This document shows, in pieces, positions 22,207 through 34,326 of a stretch of 64,000 nucleotides of DNA. The position numbers were made by a program, and so were the translations under genes. The DNA is from Ganoderma boninense (Eukaryota > Basidiomycota > Agaricomycetes > Polyporales > Polyporaceae): assembly GCA_002900995.3 (NCBI GenBank), contig CM035306.1, forward strand, positions 310,001 to 374,000, given 5' to 3'. A model generated the notes under the pieces. The model had not been told where the DNA came from. It searched no databases and saw only the letters and a program-made list of their open reading frames with translations. Position 1 is the first letter of the stretch. Each line of letters begins with the position of its first letter.

Positions 22207-24801
22207 TGTTGCCAAGTAGTGCGGCATACACTGCGAAGTAAGGAAGAGCGCCGACGGACAGGGTGGCAGTGGAAAGTAGTCGACATGATTCGGTGCTATG
22301 TGCATAGTGCGTTCCCATTCAGATCTTCTTCAAGGGGCTGTGCGACGGTGCTTCAGTTGCAGGGAACATGCTTGGCCACTGGTTAATCATCGCAGTGGTT
22401 CGGTATAGAAGTGCGGCTGAGGAAGATGAACTCCGTTGAGTTGGTAAGTTCAAATGTCTTGATGTTCGAGCTCACCTCGAAGGGACGATAGCGTTCCGTG
22501 CTCCAGACCCAACATCCCATTGGCACTGTACCCTCCATTTGAGATGTATTTGGATAGAAAAGATGGACCACGAGAACATAAATGTTCATGGAAGGGGAAA
22601 TCTGAGAGTCTGTGGCAACGGTGTTCGGATGCTGACATCGAACAGCGTGAGTCGGACTCACATTTGTAAGCTCATATATCGCGCCCTTGCGAAGCAAGCG
22701 GACACAGGAGAGTCACTGCAAGAAAAGAGCTAAATGTGTAAGCCGAAGTCGGTCGCCACAATGGGGCCCGGCCACGACGACCTCGAAGTCGAGAGAGCCT
22801 TTTCGGCTAAGCGGCCACAATTACTCTCGAAATACGAGTCTTCATTCAGCCTTGGGACGATATCAAAGTGTTAAGTTGACTCTCCCGCCGCTGGATTCTG
22901 TTCAGCTTACAACATTGCAGTCCTGCCCATCGCGGGGCCAGGCGCGTCGGAACACTAAGGGATGACACAACTCGTCTTCCGCCGCAACTAAAACAGAAGC
23001 GACCTTGCAGATACTCGGATTCAACAGACAAAGAGGGATGGCTTCATACAATCGTTAAAAGTCTGGGCTCCACTCACAATCTAGCCATGGAACGATACAG
23101 ATCACTCGGCGGGAGGAGGAGGTTCCCATTGAACTTGAAGCGACGACTGCTGGGTGCGATCTATCCAACGGACCGAGATGCATCGCAAGGATAGTTGCAT
23201 GTCTTAGAAAAGATTATGGTCACTTTTCAGGCGCAATCGAGACAATATAAAGCATACTCTTGTGAGTTTCAGGGTGTTCTTGAATGCGACTGGGACGTGG
23301 CAGCTCAAGAAATGCTGACCAGTCCGCAACTAATGCAAAGTTCAATGAAGATGGAGCGGCGCTTAGTAAAGTAATTTCGGAGTTATAATAAACAGTGAAA
23401 GTGTCATATTATTCCGTCTCCGCTTACGTGCTCTCGTCTCCGCCAGCCTGGGCGCTCAATCATGCTGGATTGAACCGTGACGGAGCCTTGACCTTGGTCA
23501 ACTTGACGACAATGTTATGTGAGTACATCCAGCAACTATCGGTCATAATCTGGCATATCGTGTATTTGGATGGGAATTTCAAGATGACAGCATTATTGTT
23601 AACCACAGGCCAGTGTCACTGACCACGATCCATCGTATGCGCAGGCTCCACACGCATTACTCGTTCGGGTCAGAACTGGACGAATCTGTTCCACGATAAA
23701 CTACAGGTATGTAGTTCTTCTCAGATGTGCGCTGGACTGGACTGGCTGATGTTATACTGTCCTTTCGTTAAGCTTGGCAGCCAGCCGTGTGCAACTCACA
23801 GCCAGTGAGCATCACCACTTTTGGGCCTGAGACCCTCTCGCCGACGGAATACATGGGTCGAACGTGCTTGTACTAAACGTTCGAGATACCTAGCGCTGGT
23901 GGGGAGCTCTCCTTAGGCAGGCGTAGCTGTCCGGTTGCTTGGGCTTCTCTCGCCCAGCAGCGCTGTAGGTCCGGGAATTGTAAGACGTAACAGACCGTAC
24001 GGAAGCCAAATGACTCATTAACTCCAACAGTCCACTATGAAGTGAGCATCGACGATCCTCTTGCGCGCCGCCTTGAACCGCAGTGGATGTTCCTCGCGAG
24101 ACGCTATCATGAATGGGTTGCTTGCAGCGCATTCTGCTTCCTCCCGGATCGGAGGACGAATGCGAAGTTGGGATCCAGTACGTGTGGTGCAAGAATTGGT
24201 ATAGGAAGATGTCCGTTCGGATGCCACATGTTATCTGCCGAGCGTGAGGAGTCGAGGAAGGTGGGGAAGGAGGTGGGGATTGTGAGATTCGGACTACTGC
24301 GCGGCGCGCACCATTCCGTGAGTCTTACACTGGTCTGCATATGTTTCAGAGAGCATCAATTTCTGTCACAAGCTCATTGTAACATTATTCCGTACTGTCG
24401 TACTCGGAGACGATAGCGAGATCATCTAAAGCTGTACGTATCCGAGTCTAAACGTATGTCACGAAATCAAATGGGTTGCATCTACGAACCTGCTGGCACA
24501 CATGCATTACTATTACGCCACTGTATTGGGGACACCAGAACCCGTTATGAACGTCCGTTGAAGGCATGAAACGTTGAGCAGATGGTCTTCACCTTTGAGT
24601 CGAGGCTGCTGTCCGGCGTCAGCCGATGGTACGGCTCAGCGCTCTACCTTACATACTCAATTTTATGCCAAGACCTTGGAGTTTAGAACCTTCGTATCTA
24701 AGCGGCTTTCGCCTCCTTCTGAATCTCTGCCATTATCCCTTCCGTTCGCGCCTGCACCTCAGAGCACACAGAGAGCTCCATCCTGCACGATCGGCCCCGT
24801 C
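22207..24801. other. intergenic, no gene seen
   Basis: About 2.6 kb between the second sedolisin and the P450, whose genes point away from each other. Short ORFs only; the minus-strand frames at 24.0-24.35 kb are the longest but lack a start, domain or splice partner. Confidence 0.45.
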
Positions 24802-27061
24802 ATGTCTCTTCTTGTGGTGGCTATCGCCGTCGGTTCGCTCATCTACGCGACTTGGCGCTGGTTCCACCAGTATCTGATTAGATCGCACCTGGACGACCTC
24901 CCTGGTCCTCCTCGCACCTCCTTTCTCTTCGGTTCGTGACTCCCGGTCCACTACGACATTTGAGCAGGAACTTCACGAACACCTCGCAGGCAACTTCCCA
25001 GAGCTTTCTCAACGGCAAACATGGAAGCTGTGGGACAACCTCGCCGAGGAACATGGCCCAGTGTCGAAACTGCATGGGATGTTCGGGGTGAGTTCACAGC
25101 TTTTCGCGTCATACGGTGTCGAGTATGACATATGTGGTACATGTACAGGCACGCATAGTGCTCCTCCACGACCCAAAAGCCCTGTACCACATATTCATCA
25201 AGGACCAGGAGTTCTGGCCGAAGGGCCTCAATCCGTCCAAGTACGTCTCGTCGCCTCTCGCTCATGTGCGCCCAGCCTGCATTGTACCCCACTCAGTCGC
25301 ACACAGCGACTTCTCCGTGCTCCTCGGGCCCGGAGTCCTCTCCAGCAAAGGTGAACAGCATCGGCGCCAGCGCAAGCTCCTCAACCCAGTCTTCTCTGCG
25401 GCACACCTGCGCAACATGACGCACATCTTCTATGGGATCGCGCACAAGCTCCGCCAGGCGATAGCTTCGCGCCTCCCTGCGGACGGAACGAGTGGGGATG
25501 TCCTGGACGTGAACGGGTGGATGGCGCGCACGACGCTAGAGATGCTGGGGCAGGCCGGGCTGGGGTACTCGTTCGACGACTTCGAGGGAGACGCGACGGA
25601 CGCCTTCGGCGAGTCGCTGAAGATGTTCTTGTGCGTCGTATTCCTTTCTCTCTACCAGGCCTTGTGGAATGGCGCACTTAAGGAGCGGATGAAGCCCGGA
25701 ATCGAGTCTTGCGTTCATTGTGAGCTTCACGGTCCAGGCGCTCTCGTACGTTCTCCCCGACTGGATCATTCGGCGGATCCTCCGCGCGACTCCGACCAAG
25801 CAGGTCCAGAAGATCATGGATATATCAGATGTCATCGTGAACCGCTCGAAGGATATCATAGCGGAGAAGCGGGAGATGCTATTCAAGGGCGACGTCGCGA
25901 TGGCGCATCAGGTCGGCGAGGGCAAAGACCTTATGAGCATCTGTCGTGAGTACCTTGCCTTTTCGACCGTCGGCGGTATGTGACTTGACACTATGTTAAG
26001 TAAGAGCAAACCTGGCAGCTACGGAGAAGGAAAAGCTGTCAGACGAAGAACTCCTCGCCCAAATGTCGTGAGTCCCCAGAGTCCCTCTCCCCCCATCGTC
26101 GCGTATGCATCTATCTATATTCAAGTTTGACTCTTCGTCAGCACATTCATCCTCGCCGGAATGGACACCAGCTCGAACGCGTTATCCCGGACCCTGCACC
26201 TCCTCTCCCAGCACCCCTCCGTTCAGAGCAAACTGCGCGCCGAGATCGTCGAAGCCCGCGGCGGACCGGGCGGCGACTCCGACATCCCCTTCGATGACGT
26301 GATGAAGCTCCCCTACCTGGACGCGGTGTGTCGCGAGACGCTGCGCCTGCACGCGCCAGTCCAGGTCTCGGGCCGCACGTGAGCTCGGTTTTGCTGTCCT
26401 AGTGCCGTTGTGCTCAGAAGAGGCTGATATGCTAAACTGCAAGTGCCTCGAGGGACGTCATGCTCCCGCTTTCCGCACCTGTGAAAACGAAAGATGGCTC
26501 GAAGATCAGCGAGTTGTTTATACCGAGGGCCACAACGGTCATCACGAACCTCCAGGCGAGCAACCGGAACAAGGTACTCTGGGGAAAGGACGCAGACGAG
26601 TGGAGGCCAGAGCGATGGTTGAATCCTCTGCCCAAGGCTCTTGAGGAGGCACGCATCCCCGGAGTTTACTCAAACTTGTATGTTCCCGTTGGTACCACGT
26701 CGAAGAGGCACCGGACTGATCCACGGACAGGATGACGTTCACTGGGGGAGCACGTTCATGCATGTGAGCGCGCCTGCTGTCTTCATTGCTGGAGGCTCCA
26801 GCTTATTCGACCGACAGCGGATTCAAATTCTCTCAGTTAGAGATGAGTAAGTGGCAAGTTATGATCTCTGTCCTTATGCGGTAATTTGACTGCTATGCAT
26901 CCACATCGACAGAGATTATCCTGTTCACCCTGATACCCGCATTCTCGTTCTCGCTTACCGACAAGCCGATCGCCTGGAACACGTCAACGGTCAACTACCC
27001 CACCATGGGCGAGGAAAGCACGAAGCCGGAGATGCTGCTGCGGGTGTCTGCTTTGCACTAA
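24802..27061 (+). CDS. cytochrome P450, eleven exons, intact
   Basis: Exons 24802-24931, 24990-25087, 25149-25240, 25307-25630, 25695-25945, 26001-26067, 26142-26378, 26444-26677, 26731-26763, 26818-26846 and 26913-27061 join in frame to 547 residues. An N-terminal membrane anchor (LLVVAIAVGSLIYATW) is followed by the hinge DDLPGPPRTS. Diagnostic motifs: C-helix region HRRQRKLLNPVF, I-helix LAGMDTSSNALS (oxygen activation), K-helix ETLR (ExxR), EWRPERW and the heme loop FTGGARSCIG with the Cys thiolate. It is an ER-bound monooxygenase of the large, expanded basidiomycete P450 set; substrate unknown. Neither flank shows a biosynthetic cluster. Exon 2's acceptor (CTCGCAG at 24989) was preferred over an earlier AG because only it gives SFLFGNFPEL in frame. 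Exon 5's GAAG acceptor is the least certain. Confidence 0.93.
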
Positions 27062-28554
27062 CCAGGTGTGGGTGCTGGAGAAAGCTCGGAGGCACGGGCA
27101 GGTGTTTGGCCCCGTGGGTCCATGGTGTACAGTACTGCGCTTCTCGTCCAGTGAGGGCTTGACAGGACTTGACCTTGGGATGCTTCGTCGGTCCCACGCC
27201 GGAACTCCTTTCCCATCGACGATAGCTCAATCACTGTCCAATTTTCGATGTGGCCACCGGAAGTCCATAGTCGGCGCTCCTACATCTGTCCGTAGTTAGA
27301 AAATAGCCTGCTCAGGCCTTTACTAGGGCGTATGGGTCATGCTCGAACCCCGGTTTCCCCGGTTGAACTGTCAGACATCGACGACATGCTTTCTCCGAAC
27401 AGTCACTACGTACATAGACATGCTACTCGGCGAAACATCGTCCGTCGTGTTGACGTCGATAGGCACATGTTCAATAAACGCCCTTACCGTGTCCGCGCGG
27501 CACGAAACCCAGCTCGTGATGGCACTCGCAAGACGCCATGAATTCGACGGCACACGTCCATCACCGTCACAGCCAACCAAAGGGGATGTCATATGCCACG
27601 TCCACTACACATATCTACACACATATGTATGCCATCACGGTGGCCGTAGACGAGTTCACATCGCCGGAGACATGCACATCACATGCGCACACGCATGGAA
27701 GGTTGGAGCGCATGGGGCAGGTCGAGGTTTGCGACGCTGCCTGTCCAGGCCGATAAGAGAGGCGCGCTGAATTGGGTGTCGGGCTGCGATCGATGCGAAG
27801 TTGGATCCTGGGGCTTGGATGGAGAGACGCGGTGCTGGGATGACCAGATTACAGATGCGATTGCGGATGCTGGGGCTGCGCACTGGGCGCTAAGTACCGA
27901 GTGGCGGCAGGGCACCGACGATCGAGAGGTGGAACAGAACGTATGGGACAAGGAGGGACGGGAGGTCGGTAGGGATACAGGTATATACTTTCTGTTGTAG
28001 TATGTTGTTGTCGCACTTTGTACGAGCTCGCCTGGGGTAAAGGGGGATGAAACCGGGTCCGAGGTCGAGTTGTGTGGGTGGGTGCTATAGACGATCGCCT
28101 TGCGCTCAGGTGGCGGTGGCGAGAGAGGTGATAGTAGTAGAGACAGGGAAGGTGGGTGTTATGCTGATATGCGGGTATGTTGTGTTCCATATTCTGTACG
28201 AGAGATCCGCGAGACCGTACTCCGGGGGACCGAACCGAACCAAGATGGGGAGAAACCGATAAGAGACAAGAAAGGAGACGGTAGATGGCGAGGATGCGAT
28301 TAGAGATTAACGATTATGCAATTTATTGATTGCTCGTCATCTGTGGAAGAGATAGACGTTCGTCATATCGGTCAGTCGCGCCCGGATACAAATGACGGAT
28401 GTCGACGCTGGTGCCGACGGAATCGAAATGGTACTCACACTCGTGAAGGCGGCGGTCAGAAACCCAGCACGCCAGGTCGTGAAGGAGGAAAAGAAAAAGG
28501 TATCCAGGTCCATGGATACGATCAAGTATGAACAAAGAAAAGACGCTCGAAAGG
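27062..28554. other. intergenic, no gene seen
   Basis: Downstream of both the P450 (+) and the minus-strand gene at 28.6-29.8 kb, so both 3' ends face it. Only short, low-information ORFs are found. The long frame extending from 28.55 to 28.34 kb is judged to be 3' untranslated sequence. Confidence 0.45.
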
Positions 28555-29809
28555 TCATTGTCCAGATGACTGAGCAAAAGTCGCGAAGGAAGCGGAAGGT
28601 GAGATTGTCGGAGACGGGGGTTGGGACATGGCCGACTTCGACAACGGCGAGCGCGAAACGGGCTGTGGTCGGGGCCCATCGCCGAGAGCGCGTCTCTTTG
28701 GACGTGTTGCGGCGCGTTCGCGATGACGCATGATGAGGGTAGCGACGAGCTGCGGGCCGGGAAGGACGCCGCCCTGCGCCGACGAGGCGATGTCCTGGAC
28801 GCGTTCGAAGCTGAAAGGCGGCGCAGACACGGCTTGTGTACGGCGCGCCGCGCGTTCGGCAGCCTCGCGGGCGGCGTTCCTGGATGGAGTCGAGGGCGAA
28901 GGTGACGGTGACGGTAGGTGGTGCCCTTGACGCACGAGCCGTGGTTGGAGGGGCGGAGACAGGAGAGGGAGGAGGGTTATCGAGCGGAACGGGCTTGTAT
29001 CCCATATCGACCAAGGTGTGCCAGATGCGCTCGACGAGCAGAGCGTCTTGCGCCGCATATTCGTCTGAGCCGCGAGGTGGGGCAGTGTCGCCGTTCTCGA
29101 TGCTCGTTCGCACACGGAGCGCGATGCTGCTGTGCATCGATGCGAGGAACTGGGCATCGGCGACGACACGTCTCGCCTTGCGGACTATCCTACCCGATGG
29201 GTTGCCGGCACTCATGCTTTCGCGGCGTGTGGCTGGTCGCCGCTTCGCGGGCGGCTCGGGCAGCGCATCGGGCATGTCGACGTCCTCGGTCGGGAACGGC
29301 TGGGGAGACTGCGTGGCGGGCTGTGCGGGAGGGACGACAGCGTCGCTATGGAAGTAGGATGCGGCGAGGCAGGACTTGGAACGACGACGGAGAATGTCGA
29401 TGTGAGAAATGCGACGGTGGAAGGGGGTGGCATTACCCTGTGTCCTCGAAGGCGTTTCGAGAGCTGCTGCGTGGACGGGCTCGTCTCCTCCATCTCGCGA
29501 ATCGTATCCGTCATCGCTGTGTGCCCTTTTCCGGGATGGACAGGGGATGGGCGAGGAGGGGAAGGCTACGGAGCTCGCAGTGGGAGACACAACGTCGTGG
29601 AGGGCAGGGATGGAAGGCTTCGCCTCGGAGGACGTGCTGAGGGCAGTACTTGCGCGCGCAGCATTCGCGTTGGTGACCGAGACGGTGGGGGAGGCCTTCT
29701 TAATCACTGGAAGCTTGAAATGGACCTTGAGGGAGCGGGTCGTCAAGGAGTTCGTCCTCGACGAGAGGGACTTCGAGGAGGCATTCGGGGAGGAGGAGAA
29801 GAGCTGCAT
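28555..29809 (-). CDS. uncharacterised basic, Ser/Pro-rich protein
   Basis: ATG 29809 opens a long exon encoding a low-complexity, probably nuclear protein: an N-terminal block with SLKVHFKLPVIKKASP, a basic stretch PAKRRPATRRES, then a more ordered part (ADAQFLASMHSSIALRVRTS, VERIWHTLVDMGYKPV). Base composition and frame then favour a shift to the frame encoding NAAREAAERAARR, FSFERVQDIASSAQ and PQLVATLIMRHRE. This can be reached by a 52-nt intron (donor at 28931, acceptor CCAG before 28879), giving about 400 residues. The donor is weak, and a different intron or a base error could explain the change. I do not recognise the family; the conserved-looking helical segment near residues 210-275 is the best handle for searches. 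Confidence 0.55.
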
Positions 29810-30215
29810 GATGGCTGGCAGGTGTTGGGGGGCGTGTAGAACGACGACCAGCGCAGCTCGGGGGGAGGCGAGAGGACAAAGAAGAAAGGGAGCGGAGGTC
29901 TAGCGAGTGCTAAATATCGGGAAAGGCGTCGATCACATCCAACTTGAAACTGTGAAGGAGGAAAGGTGTAGCCGCCGGTTGCCCTTCTGGGATCACGGCC
30001 CCCTCGGCTGTCCCCGCATTCCATCATCCTGCTAGCCGACGCCTTTGTAGTCATTAATGTTCCCCACAACGGCCTTGTTTCTCTGCTTCCAAAAACACAA
30101 GTCATCCTCAAACCCCAGCAACGTCGTTCACTGCGTCTTCTCCCGCCCCAAGCACGAATGTTACAATCGTCCTGTCAGTTTGGTCGGGTTTGTTCAACCC
30201 CGCTCGGGAACGTTC
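29810..30215. other. intergenic, promoter side of the minus-strand gene
   Basis: About 400 bases with CT-rich tracts on the coding strand near the ATG, as is common for fungal promoters. No gene seen. Confidence 0.4.
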
Positions 30216-30989
30216 TCAGCGCCGAGCTCGGTCAGCCTCGAACGCGGCCAACGCACGCACGACATGCTTCGTGTCCCGGAAGCGTACGAGCGCGATGTTC
30301 CTGGCCGCCCTCGCCTCCGCCAGGTCCTGTGACGCATCCACGCTCCCCAGACAGCCCTCCGCCACCGCGTGTATCGTCTCCCGTACGGCATGCATCAACC
30401 TCGCGCCCGCCGACAGGTCATGCAGGACGAGTGCATTCTATGCTGGATCGCTAGAGAAGTAGATCTCCTACGCCGAGGCGACCCGAACCCTCGGGTATTG
30501 TCCTGTGGCTGGAAGGGATGTACGTTACTTCGAGGGGTTCTTCCGGGATCTGTCGATGCATGACAGTTAGTACTTGGGGGAAAGCTTTCCAAGTCAGTGT
30601 GTTTCTCGTAACATACCTGCAACGTGGAACACGCTTGGTGCTGCGCACCATTCGGTCCTCCTCCGAGCGTGCGTATACTTAGCGTTGGGATATCCGCCCC
30701 CATACTTACGCGTCGCCTCAGCGTCTGGTTTCGCTTGCAGGAATGTGTTGATGCACGCCACATCGTGAGCTGCCACGTATGAGCATGACTGACATGTTCC
30801 GGTACATTCTCTTGGGGTACTGGGGCGCGGAAGACACCCTCCCCGGAGCTCGGGATTCGGGAAAGAAGACATTGAAGCCCGCCATACCGATTCAGTACCA
30901 AAGCGGACGGGGCCCCAGGGAGGCCATATCCGAGTCTGGAGCGTCTTTTTGGGGAAGATCCCGGGGCGGATGCTCTCATTAATTCTCAT
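30216..30989 (-). other. possible small gene or gene remnant
   Basis: The minus strand carries three open segments with exon-like ends. One near 30790-30700 encodes YVAAHDVACINTFLQAKPDA and ends at GTAAGT. A second near 30560-30460 encodes IPEEPLEVTYIPSS. The last (about 30428-30216) follows a CATAG acceptor and encodes LHDLSAGARLMHAVRETIHA through to a stop. The last segment reads like a helical domain of a real protein. The frames were not fully joined and the family is not recognised, so this may be a decayed gene. Confidence 0.3.
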
Positions 30990-31610
30990 TGTTAGATTTG
31001 CGGGCCTCCGCCATTTAGACGCAACGTCCCAAATAGAAGTTCAAGACATACGAACGTCGTGGATAACCCCTGTAAGCTACAGTACGGCTTCGCTGTGCAT
31101 CTCGGTCTCAAGCGTCCGTTCGCGTCCGAACCGGAGGAAGTTACGTTCAATTCGAGGAGATTCACGGTCGCGGACAGGCTTACGTCAGCTGGTGGGGCGC
31201 CCGTGACGGAGTGACGGCCGCGCGCGCGAGGGGCGCGCCAGGACGAGGTCAGGGCGCGGGGGGAACGCCATTCGCGAAGGCCTCCGAGGGCCGCACATCC
31301 CTTGAAAAAATTTGAACAAATAGTGAAATATATGAGAGCTTACGAAGCACATGTTAGGGCCGAGGTGAGGATGGATTGGTTCATGCTGAAGGATGGCAAA
31401 GGTATCTCAGGGCAAGCTGGAGGCTGCCAAGTGTGTGAAAAGTGATTGAAAAGACAAAATATGAGCTAAAAGAATTTGGAAACCATTCGCAACAAATATT
31501 ATTCACAGAGAGGCAGTCGCGCTGCGCGGAGAACCCATCGCGACAGGCAACCGAGGAGGCAGACCCTCGCGCGCAGGAGGAGCGGCCAGGACTGGCGGCG
31601 CGGGGCGCCA

Positions 31611-31915
31611 ATTCACAGTCTCGCTTGTGGACTGTGAATCTTCCGGTAGGGAAGGGTCTGCAGCGGGGCGCGTTTTGGCGGGGGCGCCAGAGAACCCCCC
31701 GCCAAAACGTACGACGCCAGCCCGGGGGTCCAGCAGATTTACAGTCTCGTTAGCCGAGACTGTAAACCGGACCTGACCGGCGAATTCCCTCGCGTGCGCC
31801 CTCGCGCGGCACCTGTCTCAGACGCCCACGCCCGCTCCCTCGCGCGACCTCCCGTCACCCTGGTCACACCCAGCCAGGAGACTGTAAACCGCCCCGCCAA
31901 CAGACTGTAAACCGG
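31611..31915. repeat. cluster of perfect hairpins and repeated AGACTGTAAACCG motifs
   Basis: Three inverted repeats lie in a row: 31611-31620 with 31630-31639 (ATTCACAGTC, 10-bp arms), 31671-31684 with 31696-31709 (CGTTTTGGCGGGGG, 14-bp arms) and 31738-31749 with 31755-31766 (TTTACAGTCTCG, 12-bp arms, 5-base loop). The arm sequence AGACTGTAAACCG recurs near 31757, 31880 and 31901. Such clustered hairpins and short direct repeats are typical of DNA-transposon ends or subterminal regions. No open reading frame is associated. Confidence 0.6.
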
Positions 31916-33402
31916 CGCCTAAAGACCGTGAATATCCCGGAAGAAGAAGAGAAGTTCGAGATTGAGGGGAAGTTGACCCGGACTTATCGGTTATCTTCTG
32001 GAGCATTGATAGGCCGGACGTCTAACACCATTGCAGCACGACAGATCCAGAGAATTGACCCCCTTCCCCCTGGAATAGCAACTCGGACGGTCTCCGCCCC
32101 TTGCAAATGCACCACATCGATACGCAGAAATATGCAGGATGCAATAAACATCCTACTTGCGAGGATAAAAAATGGATGCTGCGTTACAACGAAACACGCT
32201 GCAGCGGCATCTCTATGGCACTCAAACATACATTCGGTCGGGCATAGATTGGCGAGCGAACGGCCCACCGCAACATCATCACCTAACGCAGCAGGCACGG
32301 AGCGAGTACCAGGGCGCTCGCGACGATTGAGAGAACAGATCGCGCGGCCGACCGGTGCATTGCCAAGAGCTCCTCCATTCCCTGCATTTTCCGTGAGCAT
32401 GAGATTCACCACGCTCAGCCAGCACACCTTTCCCGCGGCATCAATGTAGGGTTGCCCTCGCGCACTCAGAAAAGAAAGACAGACAATTGGTGGACAACTC
32501 ACCTCGAGGACAAAGGTCGAGCATCTCGTAGTGGAGTAGCCGAGCGCGTCTTCCCAAACCAGATCAGCCCGCGTCCAGACAGCCCCCGTGCGACTCCGAT
32601 TGCGTACGCGGCACGAGGTGGTGCAGAGATCCGCCTGGGGGGCGAGCGTGACAGTCAGGCTGATCTTGAGCCCAAGGCTATGTCACCACGCTGGGTTCAG
32701 ACTTGTGAGGTTTTGCTCGACTGCTTCGAGGAGCTGCCAGTACAAAGCCAGCCATGAGATCTCGGTGGCAGTATCCGGGTGTACATCTGGGGAAGAGCGC
32801 AGGAGCAGGACGAGAGTGTGTCCCAAGCGCTGACGAGGAGGTGGAGGCTGGCGAAGGACAGGCTGGTACGGTGGGAGAGGAGCGCTCCACGGGCACGACA
32901 TCAGTAAAATAGTTCCCAGCCCATAGTTATTAATGACGTAGCTATAGACCATTGTAGTCTCGGGAGCACACTGTAGTATAGATATTTGCACTAGTAGCCA
33001 CTGTAGCGCTCTGTAGCAGCCTTGTATACAGTGTTGTACACTGTTGTTGGCTGTTGAATATATCAAATCTTTGTAGACCCGTAGAGCGAGTACCAATAAC
33101 AATGTAGCCAATATAGTGCTAAGTAAAAACACCCTCCCGAAGCCTTATATTTTACATATGTTTAATCTTATGTTGTGTACTTGACTTTTCTTATATCTTG
33201 GTTAATCAAAGACTAGATCTCATTATAACACTAAGTACACTTCATACAAAGACCATGAGGAAGAATATACTATGTTTGAATCCAATGGACAGAGAAGTGA
33301 GCTTTGGAGCCATTGAGGTGCTTGAATGAAGTGCTTCGAGAAGCTAAGTCCGAGCTAGGGCTTAGGGGCTATAAGAAATAAATTATGTGCTAATAACAAG
33401 TC
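31916..33402. other. no recognisable gene
   Basis: About 1.5 kb between the hairpin cluster and the SINE-like piece. The minus-strand frames at 31984-32502 and 32683-33132 are long but have no domain, and the second has a strongly biased composition. From about 32.9 kb the sequence turns AT-rich with short CTGTAG/TACAGTG echoes. Confidence 0.35.
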
Positions 33403-33475
33403 AACCTGGTGCAGTGGGCTTCAGCGCTGCACTCCAAGTTGAGGGTTGCAGGTTCGAATCCTGGTCAGTGCGCTG
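33403..33475 (+). repeat. tRNA-derived SINE head (A and B boxes)
   Basis: An A-box-like TGGTGCAGTGG (33407-33417) and a perfect B box GGTTCGAATCC (33451-33461) are spaced as in a tRNA gene. The acceptor arms do not pair (GTCAACC against the 3' side TCAGTGC), so a functional tRNA is unlikely. An AT-rich body follows to about 33.7 kb. This is best read as a tRNA-derived SINE or a tRNA relic with an RNA polymerase III internal promoter. Confidence 0.5.
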
Positions 33476-34144
33476 TTGATTAATCAAATATTCAGTAAGT
33501 TGGCCGGTTGGTAGTTGGAGCTTGTAGAAGTTACTTTTGTGAAGTAAATGGGCTGTTCTACTGTTTATTAGGCTGGCTATCCCCATTATGGTGCGCTACG
33601 GTGTGCTACAGTGTGGTACAGAGTGGAGGCCTGGTGCTACAGTTCACTACATAAAGGGGGGCTTGCAACCTAGCAATACTGACTATATAGACTACATAGT
33701 GCTACAGTTGCAAGGAGATTTTTACTGATGGAAGGATGCCGGGAGAGGCGCGATGGTGAGAGGGACGGGTACAGCAATTGAAGTTGAAGTGTCAAGTGCC
33801 TGATAGAAGCCTGGTGAGTGTTTTGATGTTAGTACAGGAATGTTGCAGAACAAACCACTGCCCCCGTAATGCGTATAGAAAAGCAGCTGCCGTGGGCTGC
33901 CGCACGTCGAAGTTTGAAAACAACTTGAAATTAACAACTGTTCTGCAGAGATAACTTCAGACTGGCCTCCTTCGGCGGGATACAGACACATACCGGAATC
34001 AACACTCGAAGCAAAACACCGTTCTGCCTCCAACTTGAACAGGTTCGAGAACAACCTGAAAATCGTCCGGCTTCGAACACTGTGGAGCCGGGCACCGAGG
34101 AAATCCACTAGTTAGACGCACGGAAATTCATTTTCACGTAATGT

Positions 34145-34217
34145 ACTGGTGATTTGGCAAACTGGTGATTCGGCGGAAATATTCAACGGTTCACTTTCAC
34201 TAGGTGTACTGGGGATT
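34145..34217. repeat. short subterminal-like direct repeats
   Basis: ACTGGTGATT occurs at 34145-34154 and 34161-34170, and ACTGGGGATT at 34208-34217. A CACTA pentamer lies at 34198-34202. These sit about 110-180 bases beyond the transposase stop and may be transposase-binding repeats near one element end. Confidence 0.4.
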
Positions 34218-34326
34218 CATCGGAGATTTTCACCAGTCTGTCGTGGCCAATATTGGAAGCTATTCGGGTGGTATCATACGGTATCTAGACATACTGCATA
34301 AGCTCCAGTCAGGTCTAAAATAGTGG

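Noticed and set aside
28337..28554. Continuation of the minus-strand 29.8-kb gene to a stop at 28337
   Set aside because: The extra tail is hydrophobic and unlike the rest, and the preceding region reads better in another frame that stops at 28555.
31984..32502. 172-codon minus-strand ORF
   Set aside because: No recognisable domain or compatible splice partners, and the opposite strand is equally open.
32683..33132. 150-codon minus-strand ORF
   Set aside because: No ATG context, no domain and biased composition in an AT-rich, repeat-flanked region; looks like chance.
33403..33475. Functional tRNA gene
   Set aside because: The B box is perfect, but the 5' and 3' acceptor strands do not pair and the anticodon arm cannot be drawn cleanly; a SINE head or relic is more likely.
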